From Symbiodinium natans (lineage: Eukaryota; Sar; Dinophyceae; Suessiales; Symbiodiniaceae), in contig CAJNDS010000681.1 of the NCBI GenBank assembly GCA_905221605.1, positions 7,501-71,500 on the forward strand: a stretch of DNA of 64,000 nt, in the 5' to 3' direction. Below are positions 23,297-34,261 of the stretch, one piece after another; positions within the stretch are counted from its first letter, which is position 1, and each line of letters begins with the position of its first letter. The notes beneath the pieces are model-generated. The model did not search any database, had not been told where the DNA came from, and saw nothing but the letters and a program-made list of their open reading frames with translations. A program made the position numbers and the translations under genes.

Positions 23297-24010
23297 ATGG
23301 CTGAGGATCCCTCTCAGGTTCCTGAAGGCGGCTACCTCATCGTCTTGCAGAGCAACAAGACTTGCGCCAAAGCCTCGAAGCCCGTGTGCCCCCCGAACTT
23401 GCAGAAGCCCTCCGCTTTGGAGATCCCGGATCATGATTGGCAAACCTTCACGGAGAAGATGAAGGCCGCATGCGAGAAGACCTGGCACCCCTGGAAGCTT
23501 CCCTTGCTGCTCTTCCTTGCCTTCGTCTTGGGGGGAATCTTTCTGGCGCTCGTCCTTATGCTTGGGGTGGGGGCTAACCCCTGCCCCAGTTACCGTCGTT
23601 TCAGCTGCGCGCAAGATTCCAGCCTCTACGTCGCGTTTGTACCTGGCGGCGTCCTGATCCTGATTGGGTTCTGCAGCTACTGCATTCTTCCCCTGTACCT
23701 GAATGGAAAGAACCGGGAACACGACATGGAGATCCTTGCCGCGTGCGAGGAGCTGACCTCAAAGTGCGAAGGGAAGTACAAGGTGCGGTACTTGGCCAAG
23801 AACCTGGACCAAGTGATGGCAGAGGCACAAGCACATGCATGACCATTTCTGCAACTCCGGTTCTTCATGTCCTCCCCCGTTTTCTCTCCCGCAATCCCTT
23901 TCAAGTTCCAGCAGGACAAGCAGCTGCGCCTCATCAGCATCGGCCCGGCGGACCCTCAGGCGGACCCTGAGGCGGGGGCCTCAAGCCTCTCCAGCATCAA
24001 ATTCCCTTAA
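23297..24010 (+). CDS. Small two-TM protein of unknown function, two exons
   Basis: Exon 1 is 23297-23830 and exon 2 is 23915-24010. The 84-nt intron has a GC donor ('gcacaa^gcacat') and acceptor 'agcag^gac', phase 0. The predicted protein is 209 residues and ends SSLSSIKFP. The start is the ATG 18 bp after a pyrimidine-rich tract ending 'ttccttcgcag' (about 23221-23279). That tract is a strong candidate trans-splice site, which is why I reject the longer open frame upstream. Membrane helices are at about residues 67-92 and 109-134. Between them is a short Cys-containing loop (NPCPSYRRFSCAQDSS). The soluble C-terminal part has charged helix-forming sequence. I do not recognise the family. Confidence 0.75.
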
Positions 24011-24086
24011 AAGCCCCCCAAAGGGCCACAAGAATCCACACTGAAACCCTGAAACCCTCTAAACCCGATTTAAACCCTTGGAATCG

Positions 24087-24089
<3 letters not shown>

Positions 24090-24122
<33 letters not shown>
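24090..24122. repeat. 33-base poly-G run
   Basis: Thirty-three consecutive G on the + strand, directly after a decayed CCCTAAA stretch (about 24040-24075). Confidence 0.95.
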
Positions 24123-24123
<1 letters not shown>

Positions 24124-27120
24124 GCAGGTGTTTTTCTTCAATCTATTGTGAGAGCCGTACATCTTGCCGAACGGAACCTTTGACAAAGGCCCAGCAGCTG
24201 GGAAAGAGCGCGGAAGAAGGAGAGAACGCCGAGGCGGTTGCCTTAGACATGCGCTTGAAGTCGAGATTGGGGGGGGGAATCCCGATATCACTTGCGGCTG
24301 CAGAGGAAAGCCCGCCTCCCCTCCCATGTTTCGGCCCGCCCTGTTGTTTTTTGGGCAGCGCACACCCTGAAGTTGAGAGGCCTTCGTGGTGTAAGGTCAG
24401 GTAGGCTCGGGAGAAAGGGGTGGTCCTGAACCTGCCCTAAAGCCTAAAGCCTCAACCCTAAAGCCTAAAGCCTAAACCCTTAGGTCATTGTGGGCTCCGT
24501 GGTGGAAGACAACAACCACACTTGAGAGCTCATGGACTCATGGACTGAAGACTTGGGACTGCTCTGCGCAGCACTGCGCTGGGGCGGAACCCAATACATA
24601 AGTCTAGCTAACGTCCAGCTCAGGGTCTTCTTTTTTGGGGATCTTCTGCAAAGTGAACCCCGGAGATGACTTCGGAGCTTCAGATGCCTAGGCGAACAAG
24701 CCTGAGTCCAACAGCGTTACCGTCTCGGAAGTTGAGTTCTCCTGTGTGTGTTTCGTCAGAAGCTTTCGAAGTGCGAATCCAGGGCTCCACACGTTCCCGA
24801 TGTTGCCATGTGCCGATGCCAAGCAGAAAGCCATTTAACACGGCCGTCGTTGGGCGGCCAGGTGAACCCAAGAGATTTGTCTCCCCAAATCTTCGGACAT
24901 GATCCCACTCAAGAGAAACAAGCACTGTACCGGTACCATACCCAGAAATGCTTTGGGTTCCAAAATCTTTGACGGTGGCGTTGTCAGTCAACACGATGCT
25001 TGTGTCGAGCACCGGCTTCTCACGAAGAGCTTGGACAGGGCCGGCGGCAGCGCGCTGCTGGTCAGCACAAAGACTGCATTAACTAAGGCTACGGGCTGTT
25101 TTTTTGCAAAAGCAGGTTGTTTTATGGTTGCCAACACCCAAGTAGCGACCATGTTCCCCTGCGCGCCCTGTGTGTAAGCAAGAGAGTGGTGACCTGATAG
25201 CTTTGCGTTGCCTTTTGAGCAGTTCCGTTACACACTCGAAGCGCAGTGAAGAACCCAGGAACCTCCCCCCCAAAAAAATAAGGCACCTCCTTTTGCAACC
25301 TGTCATGAAAATCAAGTTTCGCGTGGTTTGATTCGAGAGGGGGTTGTGGGGCTGAAACCTTGGCCGCTGTCTGCTCTGGCTCGTCCAGGCTCATCCTCAC
25401 TTCGCTTGGTGCATGTACATTTTCCGGCAAGCACCAATTGGTTTTGATCTCAGGATACGAAGCGCAAGACAGTGAGAAAAATGTGCATCTGCATAGGCTG
25501 GCTTACGTTACGTGCCCAGCTTCCCAGCGAGGTCCTTCTTCCATGGTTTCTGCTCGTTCTTCGGAGATGCCTCGACATCAGCCCAGATCGCACGAAGGGG
25601 ATGTATTTTGATCACACGCCTCGGTAGGAATTTGCTTGCAGGGACCCGGACACGTTCGCCATGTAATGTGCAGCACAACTTTGGCATGTTTCGATCTGTG
25701 CAAGCAGCATTCTTCCTGTGGCCCAAGCGAGAAGGCTCCACGGGACCCGAATAGAGATGCCTGAAATCTTCAAATATTCGTTGTGTTCGAACACTTCTAT
25801 CTTACTTCGAATCTTTCTGTGTATACAGTTTTTTCTTTAGTGCAACATGATACATATATATATATATATATAATTAGTATGTTTTTCGCATGGTAACATA
25901 CATCGCTCCAGGCTCCCAGTGGATGTCGTAGTTGGTTCATGTCCAATCCTGTCATGGCGGAAATCTGCTCTGCCTGTACTTCCCTCTTCTGGAAGCTGAA
26001 AGCCCTGGCAGCTGCCCTTGGCTTTCCTGTGGCACCCCCGGCGCTGCGCAGGCGCAGTCACAGGCGCACAGGCCTTCTCGCATCCTTTGCGATGACCGCA
26101 GCCGCAGCTGCTTCTGCCCGTTTGCTCACGAAGTAAAGGGCACATCTCCGCGCCTGCCACGCGAAGCTGCTCGCACTCTTCCCTGGCTCGACACGATGGC
26201 AGAATGGCCCCGGAATAGAATACACCAGGCTTTGTGACCCTGTCAGCTCACAGTCGAAGATCACTTTTGCCCGAGCCCATCGCCTGGAGCGCTCCGCCTC
26301 CGCAGCACGATTTCGCGCTGTGCTGTGTGCTGCGCCTGGGCCTGTTCCGTGGCCCCGGGCCTGGGCATGGGCATGGGCTCCTTAGGAGCAGTTACTGTTT
26401 CAGCAGCGTCCTCACCCAAAAAGGCGTAATTCTTCACCAAGGATGTAGCAAAGCTCGAGTACGCGTGAAGGGCAGATCCGCATTGGCCCGCTCCGTGATC
26501 TGCCTCGCAGCTCCCCTCCCCAACGCCCAGCACCGGTTGCACCACCAGCATGCTCAGTATGCTTGCTTTATGGACTCGGCCCTAGTCCTGCACTGGATCT
26601 CTTGAGCCGCTGTTCACCTGTTTTCCGTACATGGTTTACCACTTTGCTCAACGCAACGGCTCTCACGGATTCTCAGACTCTCTAGCTGCCAGAGAGGGCT
26701 CGCCTGGCTTTTCCGCTTCAGAGCCCAACCCCTAGGACCGAGGGCCCTTCTTCCCCATACAGTCCGGAGTGACCCTTTTTTGTTCAGAGGTTGGTCTGGG
26801 ACCTGGGCTCAAGTTCTCGTGGGAAGGGAAAGTCAGACGAAGCTAAGCCAATGCCGAGGCAGGCTCCACAGACTTGGGGACCTCTCGGCAATGGAGGGTA
26901 ACCGCCAAACCCTAAGCCGCCGCCCAGGTTGCCGTGAGAGCTCTGCATTGCATCCCCAGCAAGGTGTCCAGTTTGGTTGAGTTGCTGAGGACCTTCCCAG
27001 CTGGACACCGCTGTGTCGGCACAGGGTCGCAGTGCCCAATAAAGAAATGGTAGAAAGGGTACAAGAGCGCGGCATCTTGGAGGCAAATGCTGAGAAAGCT
27101 TGCAAGCGAAAGATGCTAAC
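24123..27120. other. Unassigned interval
   Basis: Several overlapping open frames of 60-120 codons occur on both strands, the longest mostly on the minus strand (24680-25012, 25122-25430, 25837-26160, 26261-26551). Read together they could be a badly decayed retroelement, but I see no protease, integrase, RT or RNase H motif. A TA microsatellite lies at 25852-25872. Confidence 0.35.
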
Positions 27121-27244
27121 ATTCGTGTTCGCTAGCGGTGCCCGGGCTCACGATGGCCTTGCAGTGTTCAGGTTCTAGAGGCGTGAACCTGGGCGAAATG
27201 CAGCTTCGGCATCCGACGGAAGACTTGCTGCTCACTGGCTTTCC

Positions 27245-27826
27245 TTGTGCGCTGCTGCGAAGCCTGCTGTGCTCAGCTCTGCCATCCACCAGCGAGGCGG
27301 CGACGTGCTGCCAGTGCTGCTGTGTGGCCACAGCCTTGGTGCAACCTGTGCATTGAACGTGGCAGTGAGGTTGACCTCGTGTGGCTTGCACATCTGCGGC
27401 GTCGTGGGCATGGACCCGCGTTGCGGAGACGGTTTCTTGGCCCCATGGTGGCACTGCCAAGCCGTACGAGCAGCCCGGCAGCTTGTAGCGCGGACCACTA
27501 CGACCTTCCCAGCTCCCACGCATGGGATCTCACCTGCTCCATCGCACGGGAGCTCCGCAACTGCCATCTCCAAGACCCTAAGCCCCGTATGGGGCTCCGT
27601 GGATCGAAACCTGCGCCAGCGCAAAACAGCAGCACGGTGCTCTCACGTGTTGTCCATATGCTGCCTCTTGCTACTGCCCTGCGGTCAGGTCTTTATCCAA
27701 CGGTATGACATTCAGCAAGGGCGTAAGATGTTCATTTTAACATGGTGGCTGCTTCATACAGCTTTTCAACTCGAGGGTGAAGCTTGCGATCATCGTTTCA
27801 TTGTAAAGAGAAATTTGGGCGGATAA
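27245..27826 (+). CDS. Possible serine-hydrolase fragment (GHSLG elbow)
   Basis: The frame contains 'VLPVLLCGHSLGATCAL', a hydrophobic strand followed by the G-H-S-L-G nucleophile elbow of alpha/beta hydrolases. A helix and a second strand-like segment follow (GLHICGVVGMDPRCGDGF). That order is typical of lipase-class or thioesterase-type hydrolases, with Ser as nucleophile. The catalytic Asp and His cannot be placed. The frame has no ATG near the start (it opens with TTG), and coding quality falls after about 27480, so this is probably one exon or a relic. The reverse-strand open frames here are weaker. Confidence 0.4.
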   Translation: MCAAAKPAVLSSAIHQRGGDVLPVLLCGHSLGATCALNVAVRLTSCGLHICGVVGMDPRCGDGFLAPWWHCQAVRAARQLVARTTTTFPAPTHGISPAPSHGSSATAISKTLSPVWGSVDRNLRQRKTAARCSHVLSICCLLLLPCGQVFIQRYDIQQGRKMFILTWWLLHTAFQLEGEACDHRFIVKRNLGG

Positions 27827-28285
27827 TTTATCTTACCTTCATTCAATTTGGGCACATGGCTCTCATGGAAACGTGGTAGCTCATTTCAAGATAAAACTCA
27901 ATCTACCCAAAACATCCAGCAGACTCCCAAATGGGGTTGAGGAGACACTTAGACTTCAGCAGATCTCACTGTGTTACGCATTCTCGGCGCTGTCTCGCAG
28001 CCGTTTTTTTCTGCTTGCAAAAGCCGGCGTTTCCAGCGAATCCGACACCCTCTCAGCGTAGATTGAATGGTGGCCTCATCTTTCACTTCTACGATGCGAG
28101 CGGCGGTGTGCTGGACGAGTCTGGCAATGCTCCGCGAATGTGGAGCAACGTGCACGCCTTCCGGGAGCACGCTCTGCATGAAGGATTAGGTTGCAATAAA
28201 CACAAGCTGCCCCGCTTTCCTCCCCCCCTCCCCCGCCCGTTATCAGCATCAGCAAGTGATCTCCATACCTGAATGCTACTCGCAG
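27827..28285 (+). other. Possible upstream exon of cupredoxin gene 1
   Basis: About 28081-28183 reads as 'FHFYDASGGVLDESG' then 'RMWSNVHAFREHAL', coding-like and just upstream of the cupredoxin exon. The pyrimidine-rich tract at 28210-28235 and 'cgcag' at 28281-28285 make a good acceptor for the next exon. I cannot fix the exon's own limits. Confidence 0.4.
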
Positions 28286-28876
28286 GTAAACATCTTCGCC
28301 GGGGAGGCCGGGTACTACGAGTTCGCTGGGTACACAGGCCCCTCCCCCGACATTGAGGTGCGCATTGGGCAGACCTACACGTTCGACCAGACGGACCCAA
28401 GCAATTGGTACCATGCGGTAGGCTTCGCTTACTACCCTGACGGAGCCCATGGGGAGACGTGGGGAGCTGACGAGCGCGATGAGGTCGAGGGCATGGGTGA
28501 GTTGCTGTACAAGATCAACGGCGCCGCAACGACTTGTCCAGATGCGGGCGACACGGGCTTGGATTGCTATGAGCCGGAGTTCTTCTACCCCCGCGGAGAC
28601 TGGATGGCGAAGAACTACACAGCTGAGCTGACGATCACGCAGGCCATGGCAGATCGATCCCATGGCGGAGTGATCTACTACTTCTGCCACATCCACTCCA
28701 AGATGAGCGGCAGGATCATCATCAGGAACGCGGACGGCTCGAACGTGACTCAGGCGAACGGGCAGCCGCTGACAAGTCCGCAGGAGCTCAGCCTCGACTC
28801 CGTGCCCACCATGGATGCTTTTGATACAAAGTGCGGCACTACCGGTGCAAGTGCCTATGCGGATGGTGGTTGCTGA
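28286..28876 (+). CDS. Cupredoxin-domain exon, gene copy 1
   Basis: The exon follows 'ctactcgcag' and stays open to TGA 28876. It encodes a plastocyanin-like cupredoxin. Within the exon, His43 (NWYHAVGF), Cys134, His137 and Met140 (YYFCHIHSKMSG) form the complete type-1 copper ligand set H...C-x2-H-x2-M. The segment 'GQTYTFDQTDPSNWYHAVG' is the expected strand-loop before the first His. Four further cysteines (CPDAG, DCYEP, TKCG, GGC) suggest an oxidised, secreted or luminal location; the signal peptide would be in an exon I have not found. The exon appears again almost unchanged at 30070. Downstream exons at 29155-29935 carry a DUF305 domain, and the two parts probably form one copper-binding protein. 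Splicing may leave this exon before the TGA. Confidence 0.8.
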   Translation, partial: VNIFAGEAGYYEFAGYTGPSPDIEVRIGQTYTFDQTDPSNWYHAVGFAYYPDGAHGETWGADERDEVEGMGELLYKINGAATTCPDAGDTGLDCYEPEFFYPRGDWMAKNYTAELTITQAMADRSHGGVIYYFCHIHSKMSGRIIIRNADGSNVTQANGQPLTSPQELSLDSVPTMDAFDTKCGTTGASAYADGGC

Positions 28877-29154
28877 GTTGCACTGTAGGATGTTTTCTGC
28901 TCTTCTGCTTTCGTATACAACAGCGATGCTTGTAGAGGAGTCTGCTCAAGTCAGCCCAGGACTGGGTTGCCGTTGAGGGATGTAAATGAAGTTACTATAG
29001 CAATACAACCCAATGAAACATTACATGCCCCCAGTATACTATGTAACTTACTTTAAGTCCCTTAACAGCCACCTAAACTAGACCCTGAACCTTATAAACC
29101 CTGCATACCCCCTACTAAATCCCTTAGCAAGAGCCCAGATGAGGTCAGATGGAG
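28877..29154. other. Intron or intergenic AT-rich stretch
   Basis: Contains degenerate CCCTAAA-like words (about 29040-29130) and no open frame of note. It would be an intron if the cupredoxin and DUF305 parts belong to one transcript. Confidence 0.4.
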
Positions 29155-29935
29155 TGCGCGACGAAATTCTTACCCGGGACTCACGACACAGACTTTGAGG
29201 AGTGCATGCAGGCAATCGATTGCATGATGAACAAGGACCTCAGGGGAAAACCACGTAAACAGAACAAATTGAGGCTTAGGGTTTAACTAGGGCTTAGGGA
29301 TAAGGATCCCCAAGATACGGTTTTGTAGACTCCCCGTGGTAGGGGCCCTTATACCCAAATACTAGGATCCTTATGCCTACGTGCTTTGTTCGGGGCCCCC
29401 TAAAAGGAGATGCGCGTCGTGGGCTTTGACAGCCACCAGAGTCCCATTGTCACGTTCATGCAGCAGATGATTCCTCACCATGCGAACGCCGTGAACATGG
29501 CCAAGATTGTACTGAAGCATGCCCCGGCCGAGGTCTTACTGTTGGGTAGCAGGGATTGAGGGCATTAGGGCCCTGTATATACCCTTTAAGGGATTCTATA
29601 GGGTACCTCACTGTACCCCATCTACGAACCAACGGTAAGAGGTGGCTGCCGTGGAGGACTTGGAGGACATCATGTGGAGCATGGTCAACACCCAAAACTT
29701 CCAGATCCATGCAATGCGCAACTACCTCGCGAGCCATACCAGCTATGGCCAAACGACTCATGACGGGGTCCCCTTGATGGCCACCTCTGTGGGTGAGCAC
29801 TGCGACTCCACCCTTGATGTGGATGTGGTGATCGCGCCGCAGTCTCCGAGCTCCAGCCCAACGGCAGCTGTGACAGGCTGCACGCCCTCGGAAACCATGC
29901 TTTGCATGAAGGCAGGAGTCCTGGATGGGCCCTAA
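29155..29935 (+). CDS. DUF305-domain exons, gene copy 1
   Basis: Three pieces are visible. The first, about 29150-29265, reads 'DTDFEECMQAIDCMMNKD', a Cys-containing segment matched in copy 2. The second, 29410-29532, reads 'SHQSPIVTFMQQMIPHH' then 'ANAVNMAKIVLKHAPAE'. M-I-P-H-H followed by A-x2-M-A is the signature of DUF305, a ferritin-like helical family that includes the copper-binding CopM. The third, 29642-29935, joins the second in phase 0 across a 109-nt intron (GT donor 'gccgag^gtctta', acceptor 'gtaagag'). It completes the fold with 'NFQIHAMRNYLAS', then a low-complexity tail and stop. With the upstream cupredoxin exon this predicts a secreted copper-handling protein. The link to the cupredoxin exon rests on order, strand and repetition of the pair in copy 2. 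Confidence 0.7.
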
Positions 29936-30069
29936 CAGTCGTTCTTTAGTGGAATCGACTCATCTGTAGCGAAGCAGGGCAATCTTTGCACACTGTAGCA
30001 CTGCACTCCGGCAAGCCTCCCAAGCAAGTTCCGAAGGCGGACCTTTAGTCCATGTGCTGCCCTTATTAG

Positions 30070-30575
30070 GTGAACCTGCTCGCCGGGGAGACCGGGTACT
30101 ACGAGTTCGCTGGGTACACAGGCCCCTCCCCCGACATTGAGGTGCGCATTGGGCAGACCTACACGTTCGACCAGACGGACCCAAGCAATTGGTACCATGC
30201 GGTAGGCTTCGCTTACTACCCTGACGGAGCCCATGGGGAGACGTGGGGAGCTGACGAGCGCGATGAGGTCGAGGGCATGGGTGAGTTGCTGTACAAGATC
30301 AACGGCGCCGCAACGACTTGTCCAGATGCGGGCGACACGGGCTTGGATTGCTATGAGCCGGAGTTCTTCTACCCCCGCGGAGACTGGATAGCGAAGAACT
30401 ACACAGCTGAGCTGACGATCACGCAGGCCATGGCAGATCGATCCCATGGCGGAGTGATCTACTACTTCTGCCACATCCACTCCAAGATGAGCGGCAGGAT
30501 CATCATCAGGAACGCGGACGGGTCCAACGTGACTCAGGCGAACGGGCAGCCGCTGACAACTCCGCAGGAGCTGAC
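30070..30575 (+). CDS. Cupredoxin-domain exon, gene copy 2
   Basis: The exon follows acceptor 'cttattag'. From 30076 to about 30565 it is nearly base-identical to 28292-28785, with only a handful of differences (for example tggatggcg/tggatagcg and ggctcg/gggtcc). The type-1 copper ligands are all kept. Identity begins within 6 bp of the acceptor and ends at 'ccgcaggagct'; the flanking introns are unrelated. The frame runs on to TAA 30597 but that tail (HYFCI) is probably intron, with a donor near 'ccgcag^gagctg'. Later exons of this copy lie at about 31440-31575, 31676-31760, 32232-32335 and 32612-32760. Confidence 0.8.
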
Positions 30576-30599
30576 GCTTCATTATTTTTGTATATAAAT

Positions 30600-31010
30600 G
30601 TATAGATTTGTATATGCATGAATTAGCGTGTATACACAGGTGTACTGTATGGCATATGAAGGTATATACCGCTATACGCCCTACATTACCCTTGTACAGG
30701 GGTGTATAGGGGTAGTGTAGGGTAGATACAGGGGTGTATAGGGGGTAGTCTAGGGTATATGGGTGTATAGGGGTACTGCAGCGTATACAGCGGTAACCTT
30801 TGGTGGTGTGCGACGAGCAGCACCGCACAAGTGGCCCGAATCCCTTAATGAAATCCTTGTAGGCTCAGAACCCTGACCCCTTGCGTGAACTAGAATCTAG
30901 AAGGTTTCTGCCTAGTGGCGGTGTCATGTACCTAGTTGGGTCTTGAACTTTCTCCTTCCATGACATATGTCCCCATATACCCCTCTACACCCCTGTATAC
31001 CCGAATTGTA
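30600..31010. repeat. 'ggtgtatagggg' minisatellite with inverted partner
   Basis: Units of about 25 bp around 'ggggtgtataggggta' repeat at 30695-30775. The complementary words 'tacccctctacacccc' and 'cccctgtataccc' appear at 30975-31005, so the two clusters could pair. It lies in a probable intron of cupredoxin gene copy 2. Confidence 0.6.
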
Positions 31011-31437
31011 AACGCTTGCGTAGAAGCGCCGATTCGGCAGCGCGGGTGGGAAGGGTCCCGAAACCTTCATCCCTGAACCCGAAACCGTCATCCCAACCCC
31101 CAAACCCTAAACCCTGAACAGCAGGAGCTGCCACTCTATGCCCCAGCAACGCTGAGCGGCGTGGACCAGGTTTCGGCCCCCGAAGCGTTGAAGGGGTCCC
31201 TCAAAGGTGAGGGTTTAGGGTTGAAGGTTATTTCGAGAAATACCCTTAACTTAAGGGTTTCGCTATTTGTAGTGGCTTCTGCCACCCAGTACCCAAAAGG
31301 GTGCCAAGAAAGACTTTCAACAAGCCTTAAGGGCTCTCATCAGTCCCCAACAAGCCCTGATATGGATATTCTCAATCTGACCCCTATGATTCCATAAAGG
31401 CACCCTTATACTTTTTCCTTTATATCACCCTTGAAGC

Positions 31438-32760
31438 CACAAAGCAGGCCTGTGGCACCTTCGATGTCGCGCCCTTTGCTGGCGGCGGCGCAAGGCAATG
31501 CAATGAGCGCTTCTTATGTGGAAATCTGGACACGACCTTTGAGAAGTGTATGCAAGCCATTGACTGCACCCGGGCAGCGTTGGGTTAAGGGTTTGGGGTT
31601 TAGGGCTCAGGGTTTGGGATGACTCTGGGTTTAGAACATGGGGTTGGGAAGGGCTGAGCTTGAAGAGGGATCTGGTTATGCGTCGGGAACACGTGAAGCT
31701 GGAGCAAGGCAAAATGAAGGAGGAGATGTTGAGCTACACCACTATGGACAGCCAGAACAAGGTCGCAGTGTTCCTGGGCTGCTTCTGGATTAAGCTCCCC
31801 AATTCCTGAAGATCTCAACCTGTAAGATAGAAGCTTCATTGCAGGGCACATCGCTTGTAGGCCTAAACCCTAAACCTTCATCCCCAAACCCAAAACATGT
31901 ATTTCAGCCTGCAGCAGCTGAACGTTTTCTCTGGGGTCCAAAGCAGCTTTGGTTCTCAGATGTAAGAGCGCCCCTCATAGGTATATGTCTACTATACCCA
32001 GCATACCCAAATATACAGTAGACTACCCAACATACCCATGATGTTGACCCAGTTGTCCTCATGCGCTCTCGGGGAGGTTTCTTGTGGCCTGTGTGTGTCC
32101 AAGACCGCGCGAATCCACCCTCTACCTCCATATACCTTCACCTACCCTGAATAACCATATGTATATATATAGATATATATACATATACATACATACATAC
32201 ACCTGTAATATATACGGCGTTACTACGCCAGGTTTATGCAGCAAATGATCCCTCATCATGCCAACGCTGTGAACATGGCAAAGATTGTGCTTGCGCACGT
32301 GGATGCAGCGGCCATTGACTCCTGGACTTAGGGACGTCAGGGAAATTCCACGGTTCTGATTACAGGGCCCAAGGATCTTCTGCGTTTCTGGGGTCTTTGC
32401 AGCACGAGGATTTTTTGGGCATGGGCTTTCAAGTTAGGGAAAAGGCACACAGGACGTAGGCGACGAGCCCTGTTTGCCAAACTGCTGAAGGCGTGTTGTC
32501 TAATGCAGACGTTTTTGTCCACCTGGCAGCCCCCAACCATGACAATACCTTCCTCCTTCTGTTTCAGCCTTGCGACATACTGCCACAAAACATAAGCAGC
32601 AGCCCCCAGCCGTTAAACTGAAAAGCCTGGGATCCCAGGACTCGGCCATCGAAGAGGGCGGCTTCTCCGACATGTTGAGCGACATCATCAATGGGCAGAA
32701 CTTTCAAATTCACCAGTTCCGGAACCATCTTGCCAGCATCCTACCTGGAGCTCTGGGGAT
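31438..32760 (+). CDS. Downstream Cys-rich and DUF305 exons, gene copy 2
   Basis: Pieces in order: about 31442-31570 (acceptor 'caaagcag'; ACGTFDVAPFAGG, then CNERFLCGNLDTTFEK, then CMQAIDC), matching copy 1 at 29155. Next, about 31676-31760 (KLEQGKMKEEMLSYTTMD), helical. Then 32232-32335 (acceptor 'tacgccag'; FMQQMIPHHANAVNMAKIVL), the DUF305 signature. Last, about 32612-32760 (GFSDMLSDIINGQNFQIHQF, then RNHLAS), matching copy 1 at 29665-29735. At DNA level these exons are visibly diverged from copy 1 (about one base in five in the MIPHH exon), unlike the cupredoxin exon. A further stretch at 32918-32970 reads either as a His/Asp-rich tail (ARHHDDDHDNHHDSG) or, in another frame, as poly-Thr; I cannot choose. 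Exact joins are unresolved. Confidence 0.6.
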
Positions 32761-33184
32761 GTTAGTTAGGGGCAGGCGGCTAAACCCTAAACCTAGGGTT
32801 GAGGGTTTGGGGTACAAGCCCAATGCAACCCTCAGTGGTATGCTTCAAGTCCCGTATGAGTAGGGTTTTAGGGACGCCCCGTTCAGAAGATTCTTCCAGA
32901 CAATGAGGCATTGGAATGCTGCCCGCCACCACGATGACGACCACGACAACCACCACGACAGCGGTTGAAGAGTTCCCTACCAGTGGGCAGCAACGATTCT
33001 AGGATCCGGGTAACGTAGCGTTTGACTTACCTTTTTTGGTTAAAGGTGCAAGCACTGCTCATGAAGATGGCCAGAAAGAAACGAATTTGAAACAATCGCA
33101 GGGCGAAACAAAGTCCCCCCGCCATTCCAGTGATACGAACAACAAGTGAAGTGTAGCAGTTCCGGTCTTTTCAGATGCGCTTCC

Positions 33185-33308
33185 CCCTAAACCCTAAACC
33201 CTAAACCCTAAACCCTAAACCCTAAACCCTAAACCCTAAACCCTAAACCCTAAACCCTAAACCCTAAACCCTACACCCCAAACCCCAAACCCTAAACCCT
33301 AAACCCTG
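33185..33308 (-). repeat. CCCTAAA telomere-type array
   Basis: Nearly 13 perfect CCCTAAA units at 33185-33274 are followed by degenerate CCCCAAA/CCCTACA units to 33308. It is the longest perfect interstitial telomere array in the window. Confidence 0.95.
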
Positions 33309-34260
33309 GGGACCCGAGGATGCCAAGTCTTCTCCGTGCTGTTCTTTATCATGGTCTGGCGGGCTGTGGGTCCCTGAGATTGGAAGCCACAACTCGAGGT
33401 TCCGACCGTTCTGGCGCACTTCATGGCCGGTTCTTAGTAATGAGGGGGCGGAAGAAGTGCTTACCGCATGTGATTTTAACTGGCTACGGGGTGTTGCTGT
33501 AGGAGCACTTCGCCGTGATAGTCTACTGAGAACCGGCATGCTTAGATCAGAGACAGCGGGCTTGAAGCCGCAGCCTCTGAAACAAGAAAAAACAGCTGAG
33601 CCCATACCCCTTCATACCCATTGTACGCCATGATGCCCAGTGTACCTCCATGTCCCCCAGCCCATTATGCCGAGCCCCATTACCAATGTTGGTATTTCCA
33701 ACGATAGGGGTACCCCCTCATCAACCCCAAATAGAATAATTGAATCCCCTTTGAAGGGACCCCCAAAAAGGGCACCCCTATTTTCGGAAACCTGCACGTC
33801 CCCCCGAGATGCCCCCCCAAGTGTGCTGCATTCGTTCACGTCGCTACTTCCAGGTGACTTGCACTGGAAAGGTGACAGATCTGCGGCTGGAGGATGTCCC
33901 ACATCTCCCCTCAATCCGGCACACGTGTTTCCCAGAAAACCCCAAGACCCCCTCAAGTTAGTAGTGCTCGCCTGAATCTATACACGCAACCCCAATGTGA
34001 CATAGTTTTGTTCTGTCTTTAGTTAAGGCGCATATTCCCCCCCTACATACCCTTATGTAATTGATGACCCTGTATGGGGTATCGGGGCCCCTGGTGTTTC
34101 GGACTGAAAGTTGGCTGTGCAGCTGCGAGGGAATGGCTGACTTGCCACTGGTGCCCTACGTGCATCTCTTCTTGCCGGTTCTTCGTGGAATGAATGGCAG
34201 AAGTACTTGATGCATGTCGCCAGGAAGTAGGTTTCCTTGCTGGGAAAAAAATTGGGAATG
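33309..34260. other. Unassigned interval
   Basis: Both strands have open frames over 33612-33975, but neither has recognisable motifs and they are probably chance. Confidence 0.4.
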
Positions 34261-34261
34261 A

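Noticed and set aside
24680-26551. Series of minus-strand frames as a retroelement gag-pol
   Set aside because: No protease, integrase, RT or RNase H motif could be found, and the frames are not contiguous.
28076-28696. 206-codon minus-strand frame, with a similar one at 29932-30828
   Set aside because: They are antisense shadows of the cupredoxin exons. They recur only because the exon is duplicated, while the + frame has the copper ligands.
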